From BOG-908 sp963850605 (GTDB taxonomy: Bacteria > Pseudomonadota > Alphaproteobacteria > Acetobacterales > Acetobacteraceae): a DNA stretch of 64,000 nucleotides. Location of the stretch: positions 496,001 through 560,000 of the forward strand of contig CAWKLX010000002.1 of the NCBI GenBank assembly GCA_963850605.1, in the 5' to 3' direction. The stretch's first letter is position 1. Every line of letters starts with the position of its first letter. The translations under genes and the position numbers were made by a program. A model generated the notes under the pieces. It was not told the DNA's origin, ran no database searches, and was given only the letters and a program-made list of their open reading frames with translations. Shown here in pieces: positions 18,196-28,173 of the stretch.

Positions 18196-18492
18196 CGCTT
18201 TCTTCCTACTTCCTCCCGCATTGACCCGCTCCCGCAACTCCTTGCCAGCCTTGAAGAACGGCACCGCCTTTTCATCCACCGGCACCGCTTCGCCCGTCCT
18301 GGGATTGCGCCCGGTTCGCGCGTCCCGCCGCTTCACCGTGAACGCGCCGAACCCACGCAGTTCCACCCGTTCCCCACGGGAAAGGGCGGCGGAGATCTCG
18401 TCGAACACCGTTCCCACGATCAGCTCCACATCGGGCGCCCGCAAATGCGGGTTCGCGCCGGCCAGCTCGGCGATCAGCTCCGATCGTGTCAT
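18184..18492 (-). CDS. ihfB: integration host factor subunit beta
   Basis: DNA-bending nucleoid protein that forms a dimer with IhfA. The 102-residue protein starts MTRSELIAELA and has the DNA-contacting arm GFGAFTVKRRDARTGRNPRTGE (proline in the RNPRTG tip). The start at 18492 is the family start; the frame is open further upstream. Its last residues (KKALLS) come from the hairpin repeat that ends the gene. It follows sppA after 43 bp. Confidence 0.95.
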   Translation of the reverse strand: MTRSELIAELAGANPHLRAPDVELIVGTVFDEISAALSRGERVELRGFGAFTVKRRDARTGRNPRTGEAVPVDEKAVPFFKAGKELRERVNAGGSRKKALLS

Positions 18493-18535
18493 GGCCCCGC
18501 GCCAGGCCGCGCCCACCCCAGCACCGCCCGTCCCT

Positions 18536-19447
18536 TCAGTTCCGCACCATCGAAGGCTGCCAGAGGGCATAGAGCCCGTCAACGTGAAGCGGCTGCAGCG
18601 CCGCGGGGATCAGCCCGGCCAAACTCGTCTGCGCCATCTGCCACCAAGGCCCCTGCTTCTTGTCCTCCAGCACCGGCAGGCTGGTATCCACCTGGCGCTT
18701 GGTCTTGAGCCAGTGCAGCGCCTCCGCCTGCCCACCGATCTCGTCAATCAGGCCGAGCTTCAACGCCTGGCGCCCGGTATAGGCGCGACCATCGGCCAGG
18801 GTGCGCACCTGTGCAGCGTCCATGTGGCGGCCGCTGGCGACGATACCCACGAACTGGTCGTATAAATCGGCCACCAGGCCCTGCAGATACGCGCGGCCGG
18901 GTGCGGACAGCGGCGCCGTAAAACTCGGCTGCCCCTTCAGCGGCCCGCTCACCAGCGGATCGGAGCGGATACCGATCTTGTCGAGCAGCCCGGCAATGTC
19001 GCCCAGCTCCATGATCACGCCAATCGAGCCGGTCAGCGTGCTTTCGCGCGCCACGATGTGCGGCGCGGCCACCGCGATCATATAGCCGGCCGACGCCGCC
19101 GTGCCTTGCATGACCGAAACCACCGGTTTGGCCGCCGCCAGTTGCTGCACGGCGGCGTGTATGCCCTCGCCGCCGGCCACCGCGCCACCTGGCGTGTCCA
19201 GCTCCAGAAGCACGGCGCGCACGTTGCCATCCTGGCGTAGCCGGTCCAGCGCCTCGATCTGCTCGCGCCCATCGCCGATCACGCCATCGATCGCATATCG
19301 GGCGATCCGCGCCCCGCCCAGCCCGCCGCGCCGCGGCGCCACCGCGAGCGCCGCCAGCACCAGCGCCACCACCGCCACCACCCGCCAGATCGCCAGGCTG
19401 CGCTTGAGACGACGGCGATCGATCAACGTGTCAGCTTGCAACGACAT
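18536..19447 (-). CDS. sppA: signal peptide peptidase SppA, 36-kDa type
   Basis: Membrane-anchored serine peptidase (S49) that degrades cleaved signal peptides. One N-terminal transmembrane helix (about residues 20-38) anchors a periplasmic domain. The catalytic Ser is in the GTAASAGYMIA segment and the general-base Lys is in the SGPLKG segment. The oxyanion GG lies in LDTPGGAV. The 303-residue length is that of the short form that assembles as an octamer. Position between rpsA and ihfB is the conserved order. Confidence 0.93.
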   Translation of the reverse strand: MSLQADTLIDRRRLKRSLAIWRVVAVVALVLAALAVAPRRGGLGGARIARYAIDGVIGDGREQIEALDRLRQDGNVRAVLLELDTPGGAVAGGEGIHAAVQQLAAAKPVVSVMQGTAASAGYMIAVAAPHIVARESTLTGSIGVIMELGDIAGLLDKIGIRSDPLVSGPLKGQPSFTAPLSAPGRAYLQGLVADLYDQFVGIVASGRHMDAAQVRTLADGRAYTGRQALKLGLIDEIGGQAEALHWLKTKRQVDTSLPVLEDKKQGPWWQMAQTSLAGLIPAALQPLHVDGLYALWQPSMVRN

Positions 19448-19528
19448 GTCTGGTCCTCAATGCGGCTCTCAGGGCCTTGCCGGGAATTGGTGCGCCTTGA
19501 CCACCCTTCTACTACCCCCCGTCACACG

Positions 19529-19560
19529 AAAAAGGCCGGAGCATCACACCCCGGCCTTTT
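19529..19560 (-). terminator. intrinsic terminator of rpsA
   Basis: Read on the minus strand, AAAAGGCCGG and CCGGCCTTTTT form a 10-bp stem around a loop of about 12 bases, ending in a T-tract. It lies 26 bp after the rpsA stop and before sppA, so rpsA can be terminated separately. Confidence 0.85.
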
Positions 19561-19585
19561 CCGATAGCTGACAGGTGACAGCTGA

Positions 19586-21301
19586 CTACTCGCTTTGCTG
19601 GTTCCGCCGGCGGATCGCCGCCCCCAGGATGTCGCCCAGCGAAGCGCCGCTATCGGTGGCGCCGAACTCCGCCATCGCCTGCTTGTCCTCCTCGACCTCC
19701 CGGCCCTTGATCGTCAGCGACAGCTTGCGGGCCGCACGATCAATCGCGGTGATCTTGGCATCGACCTTCTCGCCCACCGCGAAGCGGTCCGGCCGCTGGT
19801 CGCTCTTCTCCCGGCTCAGCTCGGCGCGGCGGATGAAGCCGGTCAGGACGTCGTCCACCTTCACCTCGATGCCGTTGGCCTGGATGCCGGTCACGATGCA
19901 AGTGACGACCTCGCCTTTCTTGACCTTGGACATGCTCTCGGCGAACGGATCTTCCTGCAGCTGCTTGATGCCGAGGCTGATGCGCTCCTTCTCGGCGTCG
20001 ATGTCGAGCACGCGCGCCTTCACCATCGTGCCCTTCTCGTAGGCGTTGATGGCGGTCTCGCCGGCTTCGTCCCAGCTGATGTCGGACATGTGGACCATGC
20101 CGTCGATGTCGGGTGCCAGGCCGATGAACAAGCCGAACTCGGTGATGTTGCGCACCTCGCCCTCGACCGTTGAACCCACCGGGTGCTCCTCGCCGAACTG
20201 CTCCCACGGGTTGCGCTGCACCTGCTTGAGGCCCAGCGAAATCCGGCGCTTGGACGCGTCCACGTCCAGCACCATGACGTCCACTTCCTGAGAGGTGGCG
20301 ACGATCTTGCCGGGGTGCACGTTCTTCTTGGTCCAGCTCATCTCGCTGACATGGACCAGGCCTTCCACGCCCGCCTCCAGCTCGACGAAGGCGCCGTAAT
20401 CGGTGATGTTGGTGACACGGCCGGAGAAAGTGCCCTGCGGCGGGTATTTCTCGGTCACGCCCTCCCAAGGATCGGCCTCGAGCTGCTTCATGCCCAGGCT
20501 GATGCGCTGTGTGTCCGCGTTGAACCGGATGACCTGCACCCGAACCTGCTGGCCGATCGTCAGCGCCTCGGCCGGGTGGTTGATCCGGCGCCAGGCGATG
20601 TCGGTGACGTGCAGCAAGCCGTCCACGCCGCCCAGGTCCACGAATGCGCCGTAATCGGTGATGTTCTTGACCACGCCGTCGAGGATCATGCCCTCCTTCA
20701 GGCCCTGGATCAGCTCGCTGCGCTGCTCGGCGCGCGTCTCCTCCAGCACGGCCCGGCGGCTCACCACGATGTTGCCCCGCGCCCGGTCCATTTTCAGGAT
20801 CTGGAAAGGCTGCGGCATGCCCATCAGGGGTCCGACATCGCGCACCGGCCGGATATCGACCTGGCTGCCCGGCAAAAAGGCCACGGCCCCGCCGAGATCG
20901 ACGGTGAACCCGCCCTTCACGCGGCCGTAAATGGTGCCGTTGACCCGTGTGTTGGCCTCGAACTGCCGCTCGAGCAGCGTCCAAGCCTCTTCACGGCGAG
21001 CCTTTTCGCGAGACAGGATGATGGCGCCGTCACGGTCTTCGTAGCGTTCGACGAACAACTCGATCATGTCGCCGGGCTTGATCTCCGGCTTCTGGCCGGG
21101 CGCGGAGAACTCCTTGAGCGCGACGCGCCCTTCGGACTTCAGGCCGACATCGACGATGGCGAATTCGTCGGTCAGGCGGATGACGCGGCCGGTGACGACA
21201 GACCCATCAAAACCGGTATCCCGGCCAAGGGTCTCGTCGAGGAGGTCGGCAAAATTTTCTTCTACGCGTACGGGACGTTCGAGGACGGCGGTGCTTGCCA
21301 T
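19586..21301 (-). CDS. rpsA: 30S ribosomal protein S1
   Basis: A 571-residue ribosomal protein that helps bind mRNA to the 30S subunit. Successive S1/OB domains are visible, with repeated signatures such as VVKNITDYGAFVDLGGVDGLLHVTDI, GRVTNITDYGAFVELEAGVEGLVHVSEM and GEVRNITEFGLFIGLAPDIDGMVHMSDI (shown here only as separated landmarks). The N-terminal MASTAVLERPVRVEENFADLL is typical of alphaproteobacterial S1. It is followed by a strong terminator. The cmk-rpsA order is conserved. Confidence 0.97.
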   Translation of the reverse strand: MASTAVLERPVRVEENFADLLDETLGRDTGFDGSVVTGRVIRLTDEFAIVDVGLKSEGRVALKEFSAPGQKPEIKPGDMIELFVERYEDRDGAIILSREKARREEAWTLLERQFEANTRVNGTIYGRVKGGFTVDLGGAVAFLPGSQVDIRPVRDVGPLMGMPQPFQILKMDRARGNIVVSRRAVLEETRAEQRSELIQGLKEGMILDGVVKNITDYGAFVDLGGVDGLLHVTDIAWRRINHPAEALTIGQQVRVQVIRFNADTQRISLGMKQLEADPWEGVTEKYPPQGTFSGRVTNITDYGAFVELEAGVEGLVHVSEMSWTKKNVHPGKIVATSQEVDVMVLDVDASKRRISLGLKQVQRNPWEQFGEEHPVGSTVEGEVRNITEFGLFIGLAPDIDGMVHMSDISWDEAGETAINAYEKGTMVKARVLDIDAEKERISLGIKQLQEDPFAESMSKVKKGEVVTCIVTGIQANGIEVKVDDVLTGFIRRAELSREKSDQRPDRFAVGEKVDAKITAIDRAARKLSLTIKGREVEEDKQAMAEFGATDSGASLGDILGAAIRRRNQQSE

Positions 21302-21660
21302 GTGGCGGGGTGGTTCCTGTAACGAGCGGCCCGGTCAGGGCTCGGTCGGCTGAATGCGCGGCCCGCATGGGGGATACGGCTTGGCCGCCTGTGGCGGACC
21401 CGGGTTGAACGAAAGCAGGCCCAAGCCGTAAGGCTGGACCTAGTCCGCAGTGACATAGGCTTCGTGCCGGCCAAGTCAATCGGAATTACGCCGAAGAGGG
21501 CAGTGCGTCAGCGCGTCCGGTACGCTGGCGTCCCCTTCCTTTCGCGAGCGCAGTGAAAATCACCGCGAAGGCACAGACAATGCCAAGAAGCATGACATCC
21601 GTGTTCAGTCACCTCTTCGTAGCCTTCGTGCCTTCGTTGTCTAATTATCTCCTGCGGCGC
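21302..21660. other. cmk-rpsA spacer with an inverted repeat
   Basis: This 359-bp gap holds no supported gene. The part next to rpsA (21302-21480) should carry its promoter and leader. Nearer cmk, CGAAGGCAC (21566-21574) and GTGCCTTCG (21628-21636) form a 9-bp inverted repeat in a segment rich in cgaag/cttcg units. Such cgaaggcac-type sequence resembles repetitive intergenic elements of proteobacteria. A terminator for cmk or a decayed repeat are both possible. Confidence 0.5.
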
Positions 21661-22320
21661 TTAGCGCGGGCTAGCAGGAGCAGGGGTGAGGCCAACAGCC
21701 GAAAGGCAGGCGAGGGCCGCGCCAAATGCCTGGTCGGCGTCCAGCTCCGTGGTGTCCAGGATGACCGCGTCCGGCGCCGGACGCAGCGGGGCGGCGGCGC
21801 GAGAGGCATCGGCGGCGTCGCGCGCCTGCATGTCGGCGCGCACCGTCTCGAACGCCGCGTCCGCACCGCGGGCCCGCACTTCCAGCCAGCGGCGGCGGGC
21901 GCGGGCATCCACGCTGGCCGTCACGAACAGCTTCGCGCGTGCCTCGGGAAAAATGATCGTGCCGATGTCCCGCCCGTCCAGCACCGCCCCGTGCTCGGCG
22001 CCGAAACCGCGCTGAAACGCGAGCAGGGCCGCCCGGACTCCGGGGATCGACGCCACCGCTGCCGCGGCACGGTCCACCTCGGGGGTGCGCAGATCGGTGC
22101 GCGCCAGATCGGGTGTGGAAAGCGCTCGCGCCTGCGCCTCTGCCGCGTCCGGGTCGGCGGGGTCGGCACCCAAATCCAGCACGCGGCGGCCGACCGCGCG
22201 ATACAGCAGCCCGGTGTCCAGATATGGCAGCCCAAGTGCGGCCGCCAGCCGCCGGGCCAGCGTTCCCTTGCCCGCCGCCGCCGGGCCGTCGATGGCGACG
22301 ATGCGGTTGTCCGTGCTCAT
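21661..22320 (-). CDS. cmk: (d)CMP kinase
   Basis: Phosphorylates CMP and dCMP. The 219-residue protein starts MSTDNRIVAIDGPAAAGKGT, with the P-loop at residues 12-19. The substrate-binding LDTGLLYRAVG, the LDGRDIGTIIFPEA segment and the lid RRRWLEVRARG are present. The ATG overlaps the aroA stop by 4 bp, fixing the start and implying coupled translation in aroA-cmk-rpsA. Confidence 0.96.
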   Translation of the reverse strand: MSTDNRIVAIDGPAAAGKGTLARRLAAALGLPYLDTGLLYRAVGRRVLDLGADPADPDAAEAQARALSTPDLARTDLRTPEVDRAAAAVASIPGVRAALLAFQRGFGAEHGAVLDGRDIGTIIFPEARAKLFVTASVDARARRRWLEVRARGADAAFETVRADMQARDAADASRAAAPLRPAPDAVILDTTELDADQAFGAALACLSAVGLTPAPASPR

Positions 22321-23636
22321 GCGAACCGGCAGCCCAGCCCGTTCATCAGGTCCACGAATCCCGGAAAACTCGTGTCGATGAAGGACGTGTCGTCCACCGT
22401 CACCGGCGCGCGGGCGCAAGACCCCAGGACGAGCGCGCTCATGGCCAGCCGATGATCCATATGGGTCGCCACATGCCCGCCGCCGGGCGGTCTGCCCGAA
22501 CCGTGGATCACCAGGTCATCGCCCTCGGTCACGCAGCCGACGCCGTTCGCGATCAGCAATGCGGCGGTGGCCGACAGCCGGTCGCTCTCCTTCACTCGCA
22601 ACTCGCCCAGGCCGCGCAGCCGGCTGGTGCCGCGCGCCGACGCACAGGCGACGGCCAGGACCGGGAATTCGTCGATCATGCTCGGCACGATGTCTCCCGA
22701 TGTGTCGGCAGCGTTCAGCGGGCCGGCTTCGGCCGTGAGGTCGCCCACTGCCTCGCCACCCTCCACCCGCACATTGGCCACGGACAGAAGCGCGCCCATC
22801 GACCGCAGCACGTCGAACAGGCCGATTCGCAGCGGGTTGAGGCCCACGCCGCGCACCGTCACGCGCGAGCCATCGGTCAGCAGGGCGGCCACCAGCGGAA
22901 AGGCCGCCGAGGATGGATCGCCAGGCACGGCCACGTCGCGCGCGATAAGCTCGGGTTGGCCTTCCAGGGTGATGACGCGGCCGTGCTCCGCGGCCTCGAC
23001 CGTGAGCGCCGCACCGAAATGGACCAGCATGCGCTCCGTATGGTCCCGCGTCGGCACGGATTCCTCAACCCGGGTCTGGCCGCGCGCGTTCAAGCCAGCC
23101 AGCAGGATGGCCGATTTCACCTGCGCGCTGGCCACCGTCATGCGGTGGTCCAGCGGCATCGCGCGTCCGGTGCCGGCCACCGCCAGGGGCAGGCGCCCGC
23201 CCTCCCGGGCGAAAAACCGCGCGCCGGTGGCCGCCAACGGCCCAGTGACCCGCGCCATCGGCCGGCGCCGCAGGCTGACGTCGCCCGTCACGACCGAAAA
23301 GATCGGGTGGGTGGCGAGCAGCCCGGTCAGCAGGCGCGCCGCCGTGCCGGAATTGCCCATGTCGAGCACGTCGTCCGGCTCGGCCAGGCCGCCCACCCCC
23401 ACACCGGTCACGCGCCAGGCGCCCGGCCCGTCCCGCACGATGTCCGCCCCCAGCGCGCGCAGGGCGGCGGCGGTGCGCAGCACGTCCTCGCCCTCCAGCA
23501 GCCCCACGATTCGGGTCTCCCCGATGGCCAGCGCAGCAAACATCAAGGCGCGGTGCGAGATGGATTTGTCCCCCGGCACCTCAATGTCGCCGGCAAGCGG
23601 GCCGGCGGGGTGCGCGGTCATTGGGCGGGTCTGCAT
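22317..23636 (-). CDS. aroA: 3-phosphoshikimate 1-carboxyvinyltransferase (EPSP synthase)
   Basis: Shikimate-pathway enzyme that makes EPSP. The N-terminal GDKSISHRALMFAAL, the PEP-site segment LDMGNSGTAARLL, and RVKESDRL near the C-terminus are all present. The ATG at 23636 gives 439 residues; a second Met five codons later is an alternative start. LDMGNSGTAARLLTGL resembles the glyphosate-tolerant class II form (GNAATGAR there versus GNSGTAAR here), so the class is not decided by eye. It overlaps cmk by 4 bp. Confidence 0.95.
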   Translation of the reverse strand: MQTRPMTAHPAGPLAGDIEVPGDKSISHRALMFAALAIGETRIVGLLEGEDVLRTAAALRALGADIVRDGPGAWRVTGVGVGGLAEPDDVLDMGNSGTAARLLTGLLATHPIFSVVTGDVSLRRRPMARVTGPLAATGARFFAREGGRLPLAVAGTGRAMPLDHRMTVASAQVKSAILLAGLNARGQTRVEESVPTRDHTERMLVHFGAALTVEAAEHGRVITLEGQPELIARDVAVPGDPSSAAFPLVAALLTDGSRVTVRGVGLNPLRIGLFDVLRSMGALLSVANVRVEGGEAVGDLTAEAGPLNAADTSGDIVPSMIDEFPVLAVACASARGTSRLRGLGELRVKESDRLSATAALLIANGVGCVTEGDDLVIHGSGRPPGGGHVATHMDHRLAMSALVLGSCARAPVTVDDTSFIDTSFPGFVDLMNGLGCRFA

Positions 23637-23663
23637 GGCTGGCGCGGTAGCATGCGGGAAGGC

Positions 23664-23685
23664 GGGGAGGCTACTCGCCCTCCCC
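23664..23685. terminator. short hairpin at the addB stop
   Basis: GGGGAGG (23664-23670) pairs with CCTCCCC (23679-23685), with the addB stop codon in the loop. There is no T-tract and only 34 bp separate addB from the aroA start, so it may stall or modulate rather than end transcription. Confidence 0.4.
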
Positions 23686-26647
23686 GGCCGCCGCCCATTC
23701 GGCGACCCGCGCCAACTGCGCATAATCGGAAAACCGCGGCGCCGCGCCCGACGAGGGCTGCGACAGATAGGGTGTCGCCGGATCGTCGAAGGCGGCGACC
23801 AACGCCTGCAGTTTCTCGTGCGCCTCGGTCGCGAGGCCGGATGTGAGCGCCGCGTCGCCTTTCTGCAGCGTGTGGATGCGCCCCGGCTCGAACCCGCCGG
23901 AAATCTGCCAGTAGGCCAGCTCGCCGACCTCGCCCGCCAGTTCCTCGCCGAACCCGCCGAGGCGCACCATCGCCGCTTCCAGCGGCAGTTGCGGCGCCAG
24001 ACCGTCATCCACAGCCCGCCCGCTGGGCGGCGTGCCGGTCTTGTAATCCAGTATGGCCAGCAGCCCGTCGGGCCGGCGTTCAATCCGGTCGGCGCGGCCA
24101 TGTAGGGTGAACGGGCCGGCGGGGGCGTCGAACACCCAGGCGCCGGACGTCTCGCACCACATCGCCGCCGGGTCGCCCGCCACGCGCCGCGCCGCTTCGG
24201 CCTCGGCCACCCAGGCGGCGATCCGGTGCAGCCTGGGCCGCCACCACGTGGCCAGCGCCGGACGCAGATCCGCGTCACGCAGCGCCTCATCCATGGCATC
24301 GGCCAGCAGCGCCCCCGCATCGTATGGAAAGGACGTTCCGACGCTCGCGAAAAAGCGGTGCAGTCCGTGATGCACGATCGTGCCGTAATCCGCCGCATCT
24401 GCCGATTGCTCCAGTGGATCGAGCTTTTTCAATCGCAGCACGTATCTGGCGTAGATGGCGTAAGGGTCGCGCAACCAGGTTTCGATCTGTGTCACGCTCA
24501 GCCGGCGTGGCCGAAGCGCCACGGCAGGCGCTGGGGCAGGCGGCAAGACGGGCGTGGGCGCGCCGTCCGGGCGGTCGACCGCCCGCGCCCAATGCGGCGC
24601 GCCGTGCCTGGCCAGCGCTTCCCCCTGCCCGGACAGCAGCGCATCCAGCCGCACCAGCCAGCGCGACGGCACGGCGGGCGCTCCGTCCCGGCGGCGCGGT
24701 GCGGACAGCAGCGCGCGCGGCGCCGCGCAGGCGGCCATGACGAAATCATGCGCCGACAGCCCGACCTGCGCCTCCGGCGAGGGCAGGCCAACGGCTCTAC
24801 GCATGGCGCGGTTCATCCACGGGCCGGAATTCTGCGATCGGCGGCCAAACCCCTTCCACAAGCCCGCCCAGCACCACGCAATCGGCAGTCTGCAACCGCG
24901 CTTCCAGCAAACCCCAGATGAACACGCGCGGATGCTCCGTGCCGTCCCGCCCGCGCAATCCGCGCCGGCTGCGCACCGCCTGGCCGGCCATGGTCGCTTC
25001 CAGGAGGCCGGGCAAAGTCGCCAATCTCTGGTCGGGCAGCGCGGCGAGCGCGGGCGCCAGCTCGGCCAAATGCAGGGCAAGGGCGGCGCCATCCTCGCCG
25101 GCCCAAAGCCGGTCGGCGCCCGGCTCGGTGTCGGTCGCCGCCAGCGCCTCGGCCGCCTCGATCAGCGCATCCAGTGCCTGATGCGGCGCGCACGCCCGGC
25201 TGGATGCAAGCGCCAGCAGCGGTTTGAGACAGGCGGCGATCCGGTCCAGGAATTTCCCGTCGCCCTGACGCCGTCTCAAACCCTCGACGCCCGGTCCCGG
25301 CCTCGGACCACGCAAACACTCCGTCTCCAGACGGCGGGCGGCGGCGCGGCAGGCGGCCGCCGGCAGACCGGCCGCGCAAAATGGATGTTTGAGCAGCGCC
25401 AGCAGCGGAACCGGGCGCAAATCCTCGGCCACGGCTTCGGCGAGCAGCCGCAAGAACACGGCGGGCGGCGTTTCGGCGAGTGGTTCGCCGGCGCTGTCAT
25501 CGGCCACGATGCCGAAACGCAGCAGCTCGGTCGCGACGCGCCCGGCCAGTTGCCGGTCGGGTGTCACCAGCGCCGCCCGCGCCCCCGGCACCTCTAGCGC
25601 TTCCCGCAAGGCCAGCGCGATGCAGACCGCCTCCTCCTGCTGGTCGGCCGGCTCAAGCCGCTCCAGCCCGCCGGTGCCGTGCGGCGGCAGTGTCTGCCAT
25701 TGCGAGAGCGAGGCGGCCGGCAACAGGGCGCTTCGCAATACACCGGGCCGGCCCACGGGGCTCGTGCGGGGCAGGGGCGTGGGCGACATCTCGGCAAAGT
25801 CGCGCACATCCTCGCGCCGCGCCTGCAGTTTGTGCAGCAGGTCGCGCAGGCTGGCCTGCGGATGGCTGTCCTGCAGCGCGTCCCAGCTCGGCCCATCGAG
25901 ATCCATGTCCAGGCCGGGCAGCACGACCAGGCCCTGCGGCAGATGCGCCACAAGCCGCAGCAGCCGGCCCACCGCCGGAATGGCGCCCGTCGTGCCCGCG
26001 GCGATCACGGGCAGCGCTGGCGGATCGTTTCTCCAGGCTGCCTCCTGTGCGTTGATCAAGGAGATCTGGTGGGCGGCGACATCCGAAACACCCTCTTCGG
26101 CCAGCCAGGCGGGCCAGGTTGAGGTCACGATACCCAGGAAGGTGAGGGTCAGCTGCCAATGGCTGGCGAAGGCCTCGCCGGCCGCCCCAGGCAGGGTCTC
26201 CGCCAGGTCGATCTCGGCGCGTGCTGCCTCGTCCAGCAGCGTCCCGAGCGCCTGCGCCAGCTCCCAAGCCCGGTCCGCCTCGCGCGGCGCGCCGTGGCGG
26301 CCGCCCATGGCCAGGATCAACTGGCTCAGCACGGCGAGCCGGCGCATCGGCGGCACGGCAGGCGGCGCTTCCAGCACGCCGGCCAAAGCCAGCGGCGCCT
26401 CGTCCAGCGCGCCCAGCGCCAGGATGCGCGGCAGCAGCATCGGCCGCCCGTCCGACTGGTCGAGAAACGCCTGCGCCAGGCCCCTCGCCGCACGCCGGGT
26501 CGGCACCAGGAAGACTCCGGAAGCTGCGGCCAAGGGGTCCGGCCCGTCGCCCGCCATGCGGGCCAGCCACCAGGCGGCCAGCGCCGGCAGGAACGCCGCG
26601 TCGGGCGCGATGGTGGCAAGGTTGGGGCGGAGCGCGAGCGCAGGCAT
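23671..26647 (-). pseudogene. addB: double-strand-break repair protein AddB, one-base frameshift
   Basis: Nuclease/helicase-like subunit of the AddAB enzyme that resects double-strand breaks for RecA. It starts MPALALRPNLATIA at 26647. The first two-thirds end in VLGGLVEGVWPPIAEF and the rest (GPWMNRAMRRAVGLPSPEAQVGL) is in another frame; removing one base at about 24826 joins them into about 991 residues, normal for alphaproteobacterial AddB. The C-terminal nuclease motif is in ILDYKTGTP. addA, normally next to addB, is not here: aroA follows instead. Either the locus has decayed or this is a base-calling error. Confidence 0.87.
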
Positions 26648-26688
26648 GGCCAGGTTTGTCGGGCGGGTGCCGGGCCGTGGCAAGCCGT

Positions 26689-27123
26689 TCAGGCGGCGAT
26701 CCGTCCGGCCCACCCCGCCACCTGCACGCGGCGCGTGTCCGGACTTTGCACGGTCAGGGTCAGCCGCAGCGCATCGTCGGGTGCGAGCGGCCCCAGCCGG
26801 TCCGGCCACTCGACCACCACCGCGCCCATGCGCGCGTCGTCCCAGCCCAGTTCCAGCACATCGTCCGGGCCGGACAGGCGCCACAGATCGAAATGCGACA
26901 GGGTGAAGCGCGGGGCCGCAAAACTTTGCGCCAGCGTGTAGCTGGGGCTGGGCACGTCCAGCGACGGGTCGCCACAGGCGGCCCTGATCAAAGCGCGCGC
27001 AAAGGTGGATTTACCCGCCCCAAGCGGACCCGACAGCAGCACCGCATCGCCCGGGCGCAGCCGTTCGGCCACCCAAACGGCCGCCGCCTCGATCCCCGCC
27101 TGGCTGTAGATGCCCCCGCGCAA
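26689..27123 (-). CDS. tsaE: tRNA threonylcarbamoyladenosine biosynthesis ATPase TsaE
   Basis: Small P-loop ATPase that works with TsaB and TsaD to make t6A37 in tRNA. Visible are the Walker A LLSGPLGAGKST, the SPSYTL segment, the HFDLWRL motif and VVEWPDRLG. No ATG fits; TTG at 27123, 3 bases after a GGGGAG, gives 144 residues and the expected beginning, but the start is uncertain. It precedes addB by 41 bp and is divergent from the reductase gene. Confidence 0.9.
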   Translation of the reverse strand: MRGGIYSQAGIEAAAVWVAERLRPGDAVLLSGPLGAGKSTFARALIRAACGDPSLDVPSPSYTLAQSFAAPRFTLSHFDLWRLSGPDDVLELGWDDARMGAVVVEWPDRLGPLAPDDALRLTLTVQSPDTRRVQVAGWAGRIAA

Positions 27124-27171
27124 CGTCTCCCCCGGGCTACCCGCCTGCCGAACCGGTGTTACATAGGCCGC

Positions 27172-28173
27172 ATGACCGAAACCGATGTCGCCATCGTGGG
27201 TGCCGGCCCCGCGGGCCTGTTCGCCGCCTTCGAGCTTGGCATGCTCAAAATGTCCAGCGTGCTGATCGACGCGCTGGACGAGGTGGGCGGCCAATGCGCC
27301 GCTCTGTATCCTGAAAAGCCCATCTTCGACATCCCCGCCCACCCCGCCATCGAGGCCGGCGGCCTGGTGGCCGCGTTGGAGGCCCAGATCGCGCCGTTCG
27401 CGCCCGCCCGGCTGCTCGGCCGCCGCGTCCTGTCCCTCGCCGGCGCGCCCGGCGCCTTCGAGCTGCGCACCGACCGCGGCGACACCGTGCACGCCCGCGC
27501 CGTGCTGATCGCTGCCGGCGCCGGCGCTTTCGGCCCTAACCGCCCGCCGCTGGACGGCCTGGCCGGCTACGAAGCCACCGGCGCGGTGCAGTATTACGTG
27601 CGCCGGCGCGAGGATTTCCGCGGCCGGCGCGTGGTGATCGCCGGCGGCGGCGATTCGGCGGTGGACTGGGCGCTGCAACTGAAGGACGTGGCCGACAAAG
27701 TCTACGTCGTGCACCGGCGCGCGAAATTCCGCGCCGCCCCGGACTCCGCCGCGCAACTGGACGCGGCGCACACGCGCGGGGAGCTGGAACTGGTCGTCCC
27801 CTACCAGCTCGGCCGCCTGCACGGCGAACACGGCACGCTGAGCGCCGTGGAGGTATCCACCCTGGACGGCGAGCTCAGGCACCTGCCGGCCGACCGCCTG
27901 CTCGCCTTCTTCGGCCTGTCGATGGACCTGGGCCCCATCGCCACCTGGGGCCTGGCGCTCGACCGGCACCATCTGGCGGTCACCCCGTCCACCTGCGAGA
28001 CATCCGTGCCCGGCATCTTCGCCATCGGCGACGTGGCCACCTACCCCGGCAAGCTGAAACTGATCCTGCAAGGCTTCTCCGAAGCAGCCATGGCCGCCCA
28101 CGCCATCCACCCCATCGCCCGCCCCGGCGAGGCGCTGCATTTCGAATACTCGACCAGCAAGGGCGTGCCGTGA
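27172..28173 (+). CDS. ferredoxin-NADP+ reductase, thioredoxin-reductase-like type
   Basis: FAD/NADPH flavoprotein of the TrxR-like ferredoxin reductase family (YumC type), which lacks the redox disulfide of true thioredoxin reductases. The 333-residue protein starts MTETDVAIVGAGPAGLFAAF (FAD site), has the second Rossmann motif VVIAGGGDSAVDWAL (residues 154-168) and ends with the FAD-contacting GIFAIGDVATYPGKLKLI segment. No CxxC is present between them. The downstream LolA-like gene overlaps it by 4 bp. Confidence 0.9.
   Translation: MTETDVAIVGAGPAGLFAAFELGMLKMSSVLIDALDEVGGQCAALYPEKPIFDIPAHPAIEAGGLVAALEAQIAPFAPARLLGRRVLSLAGAPGAFELRTDRGDTVHARAVLIAAGAGAFGPNRPPLDGLAGYEATGAVQYYVRRREDFRGRRVVIAGGGDSAVDWALQLKDVADKVYVVHRRAKFRAAPDSAAQLDAAHTRGELELVVPYQLGRLHGEHGTLSAVEVSTLDGELRHLPADRLLAFFGLSMDLGPIATWGLALDRHHLAVTPSTCETSVPGIFAIGDVATYPGKLKLILQGFSEAAMAAHAIHPIARPGEALHFEYSTSKGVP

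Noticed and set aside
20183..21322. 379-codon plus-strand frame opposite rpsA
   Set aside because: Shadow of the S1 repeats; its periodic HLGD/VGDV pattern follows from the opposite strand.
22113..23846. 577-codon open frame on the plus strand opposite aroA and cmk
   Set aside because: It is antisense to two clearly conserved genes and has the low-complexity Arg/Ala/Gln composition of GC-rich shadow frames.
26689..28140. tsaE frame extended far upstream across the reductase gene
   Set aside because: Only the part below 27123 matches TsaE; the rest is antisense to the FAD/NADPH enzyme.
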